Origin: Closterium sp. NIES-65
Lineage: Eukaryota > Streptophyta > Zygnematophyceae > Desmidiales > Closteriaceae
Length of the DNA stretch: 64,000 bases
Assembly: GCA_948144175.1 (NCBI GenBank)
Contig: CANXME010000319.1
Location: 46,986-110,985 of the forward strand
Direction of reading: 5' to 3'
Shown here: positions 45,701-57,502 of the stretch, piece after piece
Numbering within the stretch: position 1 is the first letter of the stretch
Layout of the letters: the number at the start of each line of letters is the position of its first letter
Notes under the pieces: model-generated
Databases searched by the model: none
The model's input: only the letters and a program-made list of their open reading frames with translations
What the model was told of the DNA's origin: nothing
Translations under genes and position numbers: made by a program

Positions 45701-48700
45701 AGTCTGGAGCCATCCCAAGATGGACAGCCCACACAGCAGCAACTTCCAGCTTGTGCCTCTACTCCTTAGGCACCATCACAAGCCCCATGCAGCCCCACAC
45801 CCGCAGCATGTCAATGGATGGCTTCTTCCCAAGCCAACGCTCGTACGGCACCCAATGCTTGTCGCCAACATGAGTCAAGACCCTGTTCTTGACCGTGATG
45901 ACATGGCGAACAGCTTCAGGCCAGAACTTGTAAGGCATCCCAGCAGCCCCCAACAAGGTCTTAGCCGCCTCGCCAATGGTCCGGTTGGCACGCTCAGCAA
46001 TGCCGTTCTGCTACGGTGTTCCAGGGCAGGTCAGTTGGTGTCGGATGCCGTTCCTCTTGAGAAACTTGGTGAATTCTGCTCCAAGGAACTCTCCACCACG
46101 GTCGCTCCTCAGCACCTTCACCAGCCGCATCGCTTGCCGCTCCACCATCGGCAACCAATCCTCCTTGATCGCCGCTACAGCATCGCTCTTCTTGGACAAG
46201 GGACGTGCCCACGTGAAACGGCTCCATTCGTCCACCATGGTGAGGAAGTACAGCACTCCCCCAGTCCCTTCAGTCCTCATAGGACCCACCAGATCCATGT
46301 GCACCACCTCCAAGGGTGCCTTCGCTGATCCCTCCGCACGTGGAAACGGGAACCGCGCAAACTTGTTCTGCATGCACGCCTCGCAGCTGCCATAGTGAGC
46401 GCCATCTCCTTGCAGTTGCAGGCCGTGCACGCACTTCTCTTTGTGCATCACCTCCAATGTAGAAACAGCCACGTGTGCGAGCCGCCGATGCCAAGTCTCC
46501 CAATCCGCTTGGCCCGAGGTAGCCGACGCCTTCACCGCCGCGCCTCCTCCAATCAGCTCCTCTCCTTGCACACCTTGTTGCTCCTCCTCGGTGACACTCT
46601 CCTCCATAGATGCCGCCGCTGCCGTCTTGCCCGATTTCCGCCAAGGGAGGACCGGGATCTGCCACATCCGCTTGTGGACATCTCCCTTCCACTGCATGTC
46701 CCAAATGAGGCGCTCATCGTTGTAGGCACGATAGGGCTCCGAGCCAATCGTCTCGGTGTTCACACCCGCATCTCCCAACCAGCCGGTAGAAATCAGGTTC
46801 GCGCACAAGTCTGGCACCCACAGCACATTCTTCAGCCCTACGAGCTCTCCATCCGCTCCCATGAACTTGGCGCATCCCATGCCCATGACCTTGGCCTTGG
46901 CGCCCGTCGCGGATGTGACCGTAAAGATAGGTGCAAGCTCAATCTCATCGAGTAGGTCTGCATGAGGAGTCATGTGCCAGGAGCTTCCCGAGTCAATCAC
47001 CCAATGGGTGAGGGGGTGTAGGAGAACCTTGGCAGCCATAGCGAGGTCGGTTGCGCCTTCGTTCACGAAGAAGAAGAACCCGGCCTTCCGCTCCTCAGAT
47101 TTGCCGCCTTTCTCCTCCTCCTTCTCCTCTCCACTAGCTCCCATGACTCCCCCACTCCTCGTGCCACCACGCTGGTTGCTTGATGAAGGCGGGGTCCAAT
47201 CCTTGGGTTGTTGGTAGCACTTCCACCAACGATGTCCGCGCTTCTTGCAGTAGAAGCACACCTCCCCTTGACCCCCGCCGCCATCCTCCTTAGGGTTATC
47301 CTTGTTCTTGCCTTTCCACTTCTTCTTGAAGCCACTCTTTCCACCTCCAACTCCATAGCCAGCCCCCTCCTCCGAGCGCTCAACACTCCGCCGCCGCAAG
47401 GTCCTCCTCTAGGATGCGTGCGCGAATGTAATACACGCTCCACTTGGGCTGTTGAGATTTGAGGTTGATCGCAAGGGCAGACCACGACTCCGGCAGCCGT
47501 ATCACAATCTCGACGCATTGCACGAGCTCCGGGTACACCACACCGTCGCCTTGGAGCTTCGTAAAGATGTCCCGCATCTCATCCAACACCGGTTGCATCG
47601 GCTCTCCATCAACGAACTTGATGTCGCGCAGCCGCCGCGCGAGTAGCACGATGCCGGTAGCATGTGTCGCTGAGTGCACATCCAGAAGCTTCCTCCAAGC
47701 CTTCGGGCTACACTCTGGATCACCCAAGAGGTTCTTGATGTGGTCAAGTTGTCGCCCGCCAACCGCTTGCACCATTAGCATGTACGCGTCAAACGATCGC
47801 TTCATCCACGCTCCTTTCAGCTCCGCGGCCTCCGGCATTTTCTCCTTCCCCTCCACCAGATCCAATAGCTTGTATTGGGTGTACATCAGCCGCATGCGGA
47901 AGCTCCAGTGCTCGTAGTCCTCCAATATGAATTTCTCAATAGAGAAAGCCTTCACAGGATCCACGGTTGTAGGAGATGGTGTAGAAGTTGAGGGTAGTGT
48001 AGGGTTGGCTGGTTGGTGAGTCCCCACTCCTCCACCAGCAACTACCCCCTTACTCTCCAGCCTGTCTACTTCTATCCATCTCGCCACTAGCACCTCCGGA
48101 GTTCGTACCAACCATATTGAGGCCTTATGAACGGTGGAAACTTGAGAAATCGTTTGGAGAGAATTCTGCCAGGAAATTCGATTCTACAAAAATCGCCGTC
48201 GCGGACTGGATGCTTCGAATTGGAACGCGGTTCGACCACCAATCGAAATTTCGCGAGCAGTGCTACTAGAAACTGGTCTCACTCGACAACACTGGTTGAG
48301 AATTCACGACGATTTGTCGTCTCAAAGTTGACTACCCACTCTGATACCACTTGTTGTTCAAGATCCGTCACTTTGAGAACTTACGACGAACTCATTTCTC
48401 AATCAAACGCAAATCCGCTCGGTAGGAAGTTGCGTCTTCAGCTTAGCTACCATCTCCAAGTTGAATCAGTTGTTAAGATGGTCTAGAGAGTGAGAACAGT
48501 ATGAAAACGTCCAGCAGCTACATAACTAGTATGGTGGAGGAAGTACAAACATTAGGGCATAGGAAGTTGGAGTTGGGGACTCCAAGAGAACCATGAGAGG
48601 GAAGGGGTTCTCCAAGAGCTAGGGAAGGATGGTAGGAACCTTCCCAGCAGCAAGGATGCAACCCTCATCATGAGGTCCTTGAGGTGTCACATGCAAAATC

Positions 48701-49122
48701 CAATCTAGTTGGATTTTGCCTAGGTGCTGCAACATTTGCAACCCATGCTCGAAACTTCTAACCACCCCAATCCAAAAGTCAAAGTTGCCTTCCTAACCAC
48801 CCAACCAAAGATCCCTTTATAGTCATGTCCCAAGTAATCACCCAAATTACATATAACCCCAAAATGTAATAAGAAATCCAAATCTTGGAAATCCTGTAAC
48901 TTGGGCGATCTTGGTCGGAATAAGGCGATCTTGGTGTCGCTGGAAAGCTTTGGATTTCTCCTGCATGATCAAGCATTTAGACTTGGAGAAAAACACAGAG
49001 ATGATAATATCTAACAGCCATGCATAATGACATACGCTCAAGCAAATCATGCAAGCACAAATAGCACGAACACTCGGCAGGACGTTAGGATGGCATGCAC
49101 TCAGAATGACGTGCATCCAACA
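42758..49122 (-). mobile_element. TE-K: Ty1/copia element with 771-bp LTRs
   Basis: LTRs 42758-43528 and 48352-49122 are both 771 bp and highly similar. The target duplication is ACTAT (42753-42757 and 49123-49127) inside TE-J. The minus-strand LTR begins TGTTGGATGCACG and ends CTGAACAACA. The primer site GTGGTATCAGAG follows after two bases, and the purine tract GTGAGGGGGAGTT precedes the 3' LTR. It is the innermost insertion of a three-level nest, hence the youngest of the three. Its family (long LTR, no GC leader arrays) differs from B/C/D/H. Confidence 0.95.
43629..48111 (-). pseudogene. TE-K gag-pol with four TAG stops
   Basis: Gag (from about 48118 to 47380; FSIEKFILEDYEHWSFRMR) has its first ATG in a frame that shifts near 48055, and shifts again near 47395. 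Zinc knuckle CFYCKKRGHRWWKC is near 47260, protease DSGSSWHM near 46990, integrase finger and core (LRSDRGGEF) to 46014, and RT from about 45130 with intact YVDD (44586-44597). RNase H ends at TAG 43629. In-frame TAGs at 46011-46013, 45759-45761, 45144-45146 and 44655-44657 break an otherwise long frame. At least two sit where family motifs expect Gln (P*QNG; TS*ADHSLF). Confidence 0.92.
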
Positions 49123-50314
49123 ACTATTGGAGGAGAGGAGGTGGTGGGCGGCAACTGAAGCTGCTGGTACACGGCGCAACTGGAGCAACTGGCACACGGG
49201 CAACTGGAGCAAGTGGCTCATGTGGCTAGATGAGCGGCAGGAGAGACTGGCTCACGCGCGAGTGGAGCAACGGGCTAGCGGGCGACTGGAGCGATGGGCT
49301 CATGGGCGACTGGCAGAACGGTCTCACGGGCAACTGGAGCTGCTCGCTTCACGGCGGCCACCCCCCCTTCAACCTCCCCCATTGTCCCAAAACTCTCGTT
49401 CACACCCCCCCTGCTGAACCCTAGCTCCACACCCACGACACCCCCCTAGCGCCACGGCCGCGGCTCCCACACATCCACCCCCCTCAGCGGCAGCTGCAGT
49501 AGTGGGAGATGGAGGAGGAGGAGGAGCAAGTGACGACACACACACCCGCCACCCCCATACCCACCACCCGCAGATGTTCGAGGGCAAGAGGCGGCAGAGG
49601 CGGTTCGCGGGCTGCAGGGGCGGTTCGCGGGCTGCAAGGGCGGTTCGCGAGCTGCAGGAGGGGCAGCGCACGGGCCCCCCAAGGGCGCCACGGCGGGTGA
49701 CGGGAGAGGGGCCGCGCGCGGGCCCCGAGGGCGCCTCGACGGGCGATGGGAGGGGCTGCGCGCGGGCCCCCAGGGCGCCTTGATGGGCGACGGGAGGGGG
49801 CGATGCGCGGGCCCCCAGGGCGCCGCGACGAGGCGATGGAAGGGGGACACGCGCGGGCCCCCAAGGCGCCGCGACGAGGCGACGGGAGGGGGCGGCGCGG
49901 GGGCCCCCAAAGTGCCGCGACGAGGCGGCGGGAGAGGACGGCGCGCGGGCCTCCAGGGCGCCGCGACGAGGCGACGGGAGGGGGCGACGCGCGGGCCCCC
50001 AAGGCGCCGCGACGAGGCGACGGGAGGGGCGGCGCGCGGGCCCCCAAAGTGCCGCGACGAGGCGACGGGAGAGGATGGCGTGCGGGCCTCCGGGGGCGCT
50101 TCGACGGGGCAGGTAACCGCCGCGCGCCTCGGGGCGCACGGCGGGCAGAAAACCGCCACGCGCCCCGAACGCCCGGCAGGCAGAAAACCGCCATGCGCCA
50201 GGAGCGCGTGGCAGGAAGAAAAAACGTTGTGCGCCACGGGGCGCGCGACAGACAGGACAGCAGTGGAAGCTAACGGTGGGCCCACAGGCTAGGAGCGTGA
50301 CTGCTCTGATAGCA
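49123..50314 (-). other. TE-J interior: repetitive leader, no gene
   Basis: About 49140-49350 has units of the GGGCAACTGGAGCA type. About 49680-50110 is an array of GCGCGGGCCCCCAAGGCGCCGCGACGAGGCGACGG-type units (about 60 bp). The remaining 42642-42757 lies left of TE-K. Frames of up to 279 codons are compositional. Confidence 0.7.
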
Positions 50315-52731
50315 TGTCAGAATCGTAGCCGAAAGTTAGAACAGGAAAGGGGATTTGCACTAGCAGCAGTTGAGATGCACATAGGAAACCCTAATTGGGT
50401 TGTACTCGCTATAGCGTACCCCACTCCATGCTAGACAAACTACACATTCTGACACCGTCCACTCCGAGTTCCTAGGGTCGTTCGTCGTAGTTTACCTTGA
50501 TGACTTCCTCATCTTCTCGAAAACAAAGAGGAGCATGTGCTGCACTTGCAGAAGGTCTTCGAGGCCTTACGGAGGGAGCAGCTGTACGCAAAGCAGTCGA
50601 AGTGCGAGTTCTTCCTTCCAAAGGTCGAATTTCTAACCCACATCATTTCCGCTAGTGGCATTAGGACCGACCCGAAGAAGATCGCAACCGTACAGTATTG
50701 GGTGGCACCGACCTCGGTCAAGGAGATGCAGAGCTTCCTAGGATTTGCTAATGACTATTTTCGTTCCGTTCAGGGTTACGCTTCCATCGCTAGTCCACTC
50801 ATTGACCTACCTCGAAAGGGCGTGGATTACGCTTGGGGTCCAGTGCAGCAGTAGACGCTCGGGTAGATGAAGCAGTCGCTCACGTCTTCACCGACGTTGT
50901 CGTACTTGGATCCTTCTCACCCATACGCTGTAGTGACCGATGGTTCGGATTAGTCCATAGGAGCAGTACTTCTTCAGGATCAAGCCATACGTTGCAGCCG
51001 ATCGCATACGAGTCGCATAAGCTGAGGGGAGCAGAGTTGAGTTATTTGCTTCACGATAAGGAGGCACTCGCGATCATCCATGCGTATAAGGTGTGGAGGT
51101 GCTACCTATAGGGGGCAGATGGTGTTATGCACACGGACCATTGCTTGCTTCACTCTCTCTAGTTGCAACTGCAGCTGAGTCGTCGCCAGGCTTGATGGGT
51201 GGAGTTCATAGAGGGGAGTTTCCACTACAGGATACCGTACAAGCCAAGCGTGCGCAACCCAGCAGATCCGCTCACTCGCCCTAGTTGCCAGCTCGCTAGC
51301 CTCACAGTCACTGCCGGCCATCAACTTCACACATCAATCTTTGAGTATGGATACACAGTAGATCCCGAATTCACACCGCAGCCGCCTGCAAGAGCAGAGG
51401 TGCAGAGTAGTATCTACATTCGGAAGGGGACAGTACGGATTTGGGCTCCCGCCTACCGCCCTCCTCGACGGCTTCTTCTTTCCGAGGCGCACGATATAGT
51501 TAGTGCAGGTCACTTCGAAGCAGATAAGACAGCTAAGACGCTTAGTTGCACGTACTTCTGGCCAAGGCTTGCAGCAGACGTAGAGGATTACATTCACTCG
51601 TGTGACACGTGTCAGCGTACGAAGTCCTCTCGACAGCGCAAGTCATGACTTTTGCAGCCGATTCCACCGCTCGACCTACCTTGGCAGGTAGTAACAATGG
51701 ATTTCATCATGGCTTTACCTCGCACAGTTAGGGGTCACGACGCCATTTTTGTGGTAGTGGATAAGTTTTCTCAAGCTGCTTCCCATGCACGGCAAGGTTA
51801 CAGCAGAGGAAGGCGCGACGCTGTTCGTTGATAACATAGTCCGACTGCACGGGGTTCCAGACTCCATCATTTTCGACCGCGGCCTTAGATTCACCTCGGA
51901 GTTGTGGAAGCAGCTTTTTGCAGTGTTTGGGACTCGCTTAGCCATGTCGTTTGAATACCATCCAGAGACAGACAGACGGACTGAGCTCGGGAACCAGACC
52001 TTGGAGTAGATCCTTCGTAGCATCACGATGCACGACGCAACCGCATGGGACAAGAAGCTGAGCAGGGCCGAGTTCGCATACAACAACACACACCACTCGT
52101 CCACAGGCATGTCACCGTTCTTGGCACTGTATGGTCAGCACCCTAATGTCTCCATTCAAGTCGATCTCACACCCACATTCATTCATGATCACGTGAGGAA
52201 GCACCTTAAGCTCGCAAATGTACGCATGACATGCATCACCAACCGCAGTCGTCGTGAGGTGTTGTTTGCAGTCGGCGACTGTGCTCTTTTGGATTGCCGC
52301 AACCTTCGACTGCCATAGGACAGCAAGCTTCGTCCACGTTCTATTGGTCCATTCGTCATAGAGCGCGCACTTGGTCCAGTCATATACCACCTCCGCCTTC
52401 CAGCTCATTTCCGTATGCACCCGTCATTCCACGTGTCTCTTCTTCGTCCTTACACCAATCCCAACGCCACATTATCGGGCAGTGATCGCACTCCACTACC
52501 GGTAGCTATTGATCCCGACGAGTCCGATTACCAGATCCAGCGCATCCTCAGGTACCGTCGTCGTCTTCAGGGAGGTGTCTCTTTCATCGACTTCTTGGTT
52601 CGTTGGCATGGTTACGACGCAGCAGACGACAGTTGGCTTCCTTCGTCCTCACTGTCTCCTGACAATGCTTGCCTCCAAGCGTACCTTCAGTTTGCAGGTG
52701 CCGCGGACGTCGCCTTCTTGGGAGGGGGTAG

Positions 52732-53071
52732 TGTTCAAAGGTTATTTACCCTAAACATTCCCCCAACACAATCCCAACCTTATTTCCATCCAATCCCTTC
52801 GGGTTTTCCTTTATTTCCTTGTGTCACGTGGCACTCTAGTCTTCTTGCTTAACAATCATTTGTCCCATAAACTACTTTCCAACTATTGGTCTTGCATGCT
52901 ACTTAAACCTTGCTTTTACTTGCCATATCAACCAATTCTCATTCAATTATTGCTCAGTAACTTCTTCGCCTATTTGCCAACTCTTCTTTCGCCAAAGCCT
53001 TCCGCCGCGCTTTATCCTCAATTTAGTCAACCCCGCTGTTCCTTCGCGGATTTAGGTTAAGGGGCCTAACA
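52732..53071 (+). repeat. TE-L 3' LTR
   Basis: 340 bp, TG...CA, preceded by GGGAGGGGGTA. Confidence 0.88.
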
Positions 53072-53194
53072 TGAACTATTGTGTAGTCATTTTAATTCCT
53101 TACACTTGCACCATCACTTGACGGAGCAAGTTAGCGCCTGGCAGGTACAGTCGATGCTCAGCCTATCACAAAACATTTGCTCCTCACAATTAGA

Positions 53195-53237
53195 AATTTA
53201 GTCACTCGCGAACGTTTTGCCCGTGAGTGACTAAATT
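53195..53237. repeat. Perfect 13-bp inverted repeat
   Basis: AATTTAGTCACTC and GAGTGACTAAATT separated by 17 bp. It could be a hairpin or the remains of a small inverted-repeat element. Confidence 0.7.
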
Positions 53238-53687
53238 GACCATTGTGCCGATTTCAGGGTACAGTCACCAAGCTGAGGAAGAAAAACATCTACAGTTCAT
53301 AAACAACAACGGCTGCCCGTCATCAGAGAAGTTAACCTGGTTACGAAATTAAAACCCTTGACTCGATTCACGTTGCAATTTCATATTAGTCACATTTTTG
53401 TCAGTGGCGACAAAGGCGAACATGGCGAAATGTCTCGAGCATTTTCACGCACATGCCGCCCGCCTATCTGGTGTTCTTGAAATGGGCACCGATTGTAACA
53501 AGTTGCGGGTCTCAACCGTCGATCGATTGAGATCGACGATTTCCCGCGTCGTGTTACTGTACCGTCGAGAAAGTCGACGATTTGCTGCATATTGGAAGTC
53601 AGTGCGAATTTGAGACACTGTCGCTTTCGCCAAAGCAACGCGCTTTGTCGGGCCCGCGTGTTCGCCCCATGAACGCGGGTCTGCGGG

Positions 53688-53694
53688 TATAAAA
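53688..53694 (+). promoter_or_regulatory. Possible TATA box
   Basis: TATAAAA in GC-rich surroundings, upstream of and co-directional with the host gene. No transcript evidence is available. Confidence 0.3.
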
Positions 53695-54588
53695 TCGAGC
53701 TTGATACGGAAGTGTAATTGGGTTTGCGAAAGCAGCTCAGTGGTCCTATCTTCCCGTGTAGGTCGTTAGGTGTCAGCCAATGCTGTGCGACGGTCCTCCT
53801 CCTATCTGTCCGTACTTCGTCCAGAGTAACCTTTCGCGCCTTCGGGAAGTGTGGTTTGGTTGCATCCATCCTCAAGCGTGCTATCCAGCAGTCGCCTTTA
53901 CAGTAGTAGAAATGAAGAGAGCAACAAAGTCCTCCCAACCCAATTTTGAGCAGCGCACCACCCATAACTCTCCGTACCCAACCGCATGGCCCTCGTGATG
54001 GTCGGCATTGCTGCATGATTGAACTTGATTGGGCAAAACCGTAATATATCTCTTGAGTGACGTCCGCCACGGTCGCCACGTTCGAGCACGTGACAGACAA
54101 ATTGTACAGTCAGAGAGCTAAGAAAGCGGCGGTTTAGGTTAGGTCACCGTCCCTCGCCACCACCAACTGGTAAAGCTTGTGCGCGAGCAACAGTGTTCTG
54201 CCGTGAGACCCGTCGCCACTGCTAGGAGCATCGCCAGCTCAGGCTGAAGCGTCAGACCCAATGCCAGTCACCATCGGTCACGGTACGATAATGCCCCTCC
54301 TGCACGCCCGCTTTTCCCGCTGTTAACTTCCTCGCCCGCCGTTCCAGGATGTCGTTTCGCCTCTTCTCATATGCTCTTCTAGACCATCGCGCCAACCTTT
54401 GCACGAGCTCTCTACCTGCTTCCAATGCCTGCTTTCCCATGTTGTAGTGATACACATTGACACGAGCCCTACCTCCATACCTGTTCCCATGCCTGCTTGA
54501 CGTGCCTCCATCCGACTTGTTACCCCTACTTCATTTCCCTCCCCTCTCCTTCTCCTGTCGTCTCACCTTACCGCCTTTCGCGCCAATC

Positions 54589-57435
54589 ATGGACAACTTC
54601 AAACCAAACCTCTTCACGTTTTTTTTCCTGTCCATCCGTGCTCCCCGTCCCTGCTCCCTATCCTGTTCCGCAGCCCTGCCATCCGGCAACCCCGCAACCC
54701 CGCAACTCGCAGCGGCGCTGGAGGCCAACGAAGAGTTACCGCCGGCGGGTCTCTCCACCAATCCCAGCCCGTCCAGCGAGAGCGGAAGCGCCCGCTCCTT
54801 CAAGCCCGTCCGCACGAAGGAGCCGCGCAAGTCTTCCTCCTCCGGCGCCTCCTCGTCGTCGCGCGCGTCGCGCGCCTCGCAGCCAGGCAGCCTCCGCGTG
54901 CCCAAGTCGCCTCGCTCAAACACCTCCTCCTCCTCCCCCGACCAGCCTACTACTACTAACGCCGTAGACCAATCCAGTACCCGCGAACAGTCCGCGCGTG
55001 CTAGCGGCTCGCAAAGCGGCGGCTCCCGCCGGTCGCGCCATAAGGCGAACTCTTCCGCGGACTCGCTGTCAAGCGCTTCCGCCGTCACCACGGCGTCGGA
55101 CGATGGCGCGGGCGACGCGGCAGAATTAGCAGCAGCACCCGCGGAACCGCCTTCCACCGCCGCCACGTCCGCGCCTTCCGCCTCCACGCGCAAAAGCGCG
55201 GCTGCGAGAAAGGAGCGGGCGGCGCCGCCGGAGGGGGACGAGGAGGGTGGGAACGAGGGAGAGGGGGAGGAAGCGGGCGCTGGAGAGCGGGAGGGGGAAG
55301 GGGAAGAGGAGGAGGAGGAGGACGAGGCGCCGGCTTTGCAGCGCGTGCAACGATCCACCACGGCTCCGCATTACGAGCGCGTTAAAGGCGCCGCGGGCGC
55401 GGACGAGCCGCGGCCGATGCGCGTGAGCACGAGCTACGACGCGCGGGGCAAGCGAGGGCTGTTACTTTCGCCGAACACACATCGCGTGGTTTCGTTCGCC
55501 AGCGACGTGAAGCTTCCTGAAGGGTTCGAGGGCGAGGATGCGGAAGCGTTTAGCCGCAACAGCACTGGCGGGTTGATGGGGTATCAGCAGGTTGGGGGTT
55601 TGCCGCGCCCGTTATCGGCACCTTCGTTAATGGCGCAACTGAACTCGATGCTGACGCCGTCAAGGTCTGTGGGGAGTTTCACGGAGAGCGTTGGCGTCAG
55701 CGGAATCGCGGTGTACGTGGGGCCCAAGGTGCGTCGGAGTGCATGCATTTTGATGTCAATTCATGATAAAGAACACTGTCGAAGGGATTGCGCGAAGTAA
55801 GGATAAGAATTAATTACGGAAAGTGTAACACGAAGCGATTAGGGTTCAGTTGTACACTCGTAGTCTTCCTAAGATAATGGCGTGGTGGCATTGCGCAATG
55901 TCTTGCTCCCTGTTGCCCCTTTCCTCCTTCGTTCGTGCTGTTGTCACTCCGCTCGAATCGCTCCCTTCTCCTTTCCCTTCTCTCCCCTCACTCCTCTCTT
56001 TTCCCTCCCCTCCTTTTCCTTCCCTTTTTCTGTCTCGTCTTCCTTCTTCTCCTACTCTCCCCGATCATCTCCAGTCAGTCTTATCTCCCATAATGCCAGC
56101 CATGCCACGCCATTCTTTTCCTCCCTGCCACCTCCCCGTGCCACCTCTTCATGCCACCTCCCCGTGCCACCTCTTCATGCCACCTCCCCGTGCCACCTCC
56201 CCATGCCAGCTCCCCCCACCTCTGGCAACCCTCACTCACACCTCCTTCCCCAGCTTCCCTCCCTTCCCCCACTCGGTCGAACGACCTAATGATTCTCTTT
56301 CATCATCTTATGCCTTTCCCCTCTTCGTGCCCCTTCACCCCTCATTCCTATTCCCGCTCATGTCTCTCCTCTTCATGTCCCCCTCTTCATGTCTTCCCCC
56401 TCGTTCCATCCCCTCCAATGCCTCTAAATTTTCATGCCTCCTCCGTAGTGTCCCCCCCTCATGCTCCCCCCCTCATGCCCTCCCCCTCATGACTTTCCCT
56501 TTCATACCTCCCCCCTCGTGTCTCCCCCAGTACTACTTCCCCCCTCTCATGTCTTTCCCCACTCATACCTCCCCCAGTGCGACCTCCCCTCCCCCTCATG
56601 TCATGCCTCCCCCGGTGCGACCTCCCCTCCCCCTCATGCCTCCCCCGGTGCTTCCTTCCTCCCCCCCCATGCAACTGCTCCGCGCGACCAAGGCGTTGCT
56701 CATGGAAATTCTCTTCTTGCTCTCGTGCTACCCCCAGTCATACCTCCCCCGGTCATACCTCCACCCGCCCATACCTCCCCCGTTGCTGCTTCCCCGCTCA
56801 TGCCTGCCCCCTTCTTCCGCCCAGATGCAACTGGAAGACCGACCAATGCGCTGCTCATGAAGATCCCCTTCTTCCCCCTCATGCCCTCCCCACTCATGTC
56901 TTTCCCCCCTCATACCTTCCCCACTTGAGTCTCCCACTGCTTCCCCTCTCTCACGACTTTTCCCCCCTCATTCCTGCTCTACCTACCCCATATGCAACTG
57001 TTCCGAGTGACCAGGTCGCTGCTCATGAAGATCCCCTTCTTCCCCCTCATACCTCCCCATCGTGTCTTCCCTCCTCCCCCAGGTTTTCTTCCCCCCCCGC
57101 ACCCCCCTCAGATGCAACTGCTCCGCGTGACCAGGGCGCTGCTCATGAAGATCCCCTTCTTCCCCCCTCATACCTCCCCATCATATCCTCCCCGCTCATG
57201 CCTCCCCCGGTTCTACCTCCCTCAGATGCAACTGTTTCGCGTGACCAGGGCGCTGCTCATGAAGATCCCCTTCTTCCGCAAGCAGCTGGAGACCACAGCG
57301 CCAGATGGCAAGCTGCAGGTGACGTGGCATCTGATGGCGTGGCACGGAATGACGTGATGTGATGTGTCGTTGTGTTGCGTGGCGTGATGTGGTGGCGCAT
57401 TTGGTGGCAAGGCCTGGAGTGTTGTGGTGTGGTGT

Positions 57436-57502
<67 letters not shown>

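Larger units (their letters stand above)
42502..50454 (-). mobile_element. TE-J: non-autonomous LTR element in TE-L
   Basis: 140-bp LTRs (42502-42641 and 50315-50454). The target duplication is CCGTC (42497-42501 and 50455-50459), which splits the TE-L RT exactly. On the minus strand the primer site TGCTATCAGAGCAG adjoins the 5' LTR (right), and CCCACTTTGACTATGGGGGTG adjoins the 3' LTR (left). That last block is nearly the same as in TE-B and TE-C. Without TE-K (6365 bp plus the 5-bp duplication) it is only about 1.58 kb and carries no gag-pol. Confidence 0.92.
40317..52720 (+). pseudogene. TE-L gag-pol pseudogene with chromodomain
   Basis: Gag (about 40335-41335) is frame-shifted and ends in a damaged zinc knuckle (NCHNMKRDCPQL). 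The protease motif reads LVDSRAS (about 41503), with Arg replacing the Gly of DSG. RT starts at about 41968 (FADIFPGELPLGLPP, KIDLCSGYHQI near 42350), is split at 42501, and resumes at 50460 with VVVYLDDFLIFS (catalytic YLDD). RNase H is near 50900-51110. The integrase HHCC finger is at about 51490-51640 (HFEADK, CDTCQRTK), and the integrase core at about 51690-52110. A chromodomain closes the protein at about 52515-52690 (YQIQRILRYRR, FLVRWHGYDAADDSWLP). Stops include TAG at 52007 in NQTLE*ILR. Chromodomains of this family are known to direct integration to marked heterochromatin. Confidence 0.9.
39877..53071 (+). mobile_element. TE-L: Ty3/gypsy chromovirus, interrupted
   Basis: LTRs at 39877-40221 (345 bp) and 52732-53071 (340 bp) begin TGTTCAA[A/G]GG and end GGGGCCTAACA. 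They differ at many positions, so this is an old copy. TTATCAGAGCC lies just after the 5' LTR and a GGGAGGGGGTA tract just before the 3' LTR. Flanks TTTAC and TGAAC match only at three of five bases. The interior is split by TE-J/TE-K (42502-50454). Domain order RT, RNase H, integrase, chromodomain defines the gypsy chromovirus type. Confidence 0.92.
53072..54588. other. Upstream region of host gene
   Basis: Unique-looking DNA without LTR features. TATAAAA at 53688-53694 is followed by a normal-composition stretch and could be a core promoter about 0.9 kb before the ATG, which would imply a long 5' UTR or an unseen 5' intron. A 13-bp inverted repeat is at 53195-53237. A 236-codon minus-strand open frame (53390-54100) has no recognisable domain. 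Confidence 0.45.

Noticed and set aside
43629..48111. UAG reassigned to glutamine as an explanation for TE-K stops
   Set aside because: TE-K pol, the host gene and other frames appear to end naturally at TAG, TE-K also has frameshifts, and the TE-B/TE-C comparison shows a plain CAG-to-TAG mutation. Decay is simpler.
49369..50292. Several 170-279-codon frames on both strands
   Set aside because: Compositional frames from the TE-J leader array of about 60-bp units.
53390..54100. 236-codon minus-strand open frame upstream of the host gene
   Set aside because: No recognisable domain, mixed codon usage, and it covers the presumed promoter. Chance is more likely, though a lineage-specific gene cannot be excluded.
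55850..56860. 336-codon Pro/Ser/Leu frame inside host intron 1
   Set aside because: Pyrimidine-rich intron with TCATGCCTCCCCC-like repetition and decoy exon 2 copies. It lacks a conserved domain, and the splice model skips it consistently.
57436..57500. GT run as a Z-DNA or regulatory element
   Set aside because: An ordinary intronic microsatellite; nothing in the sequence supports a function.
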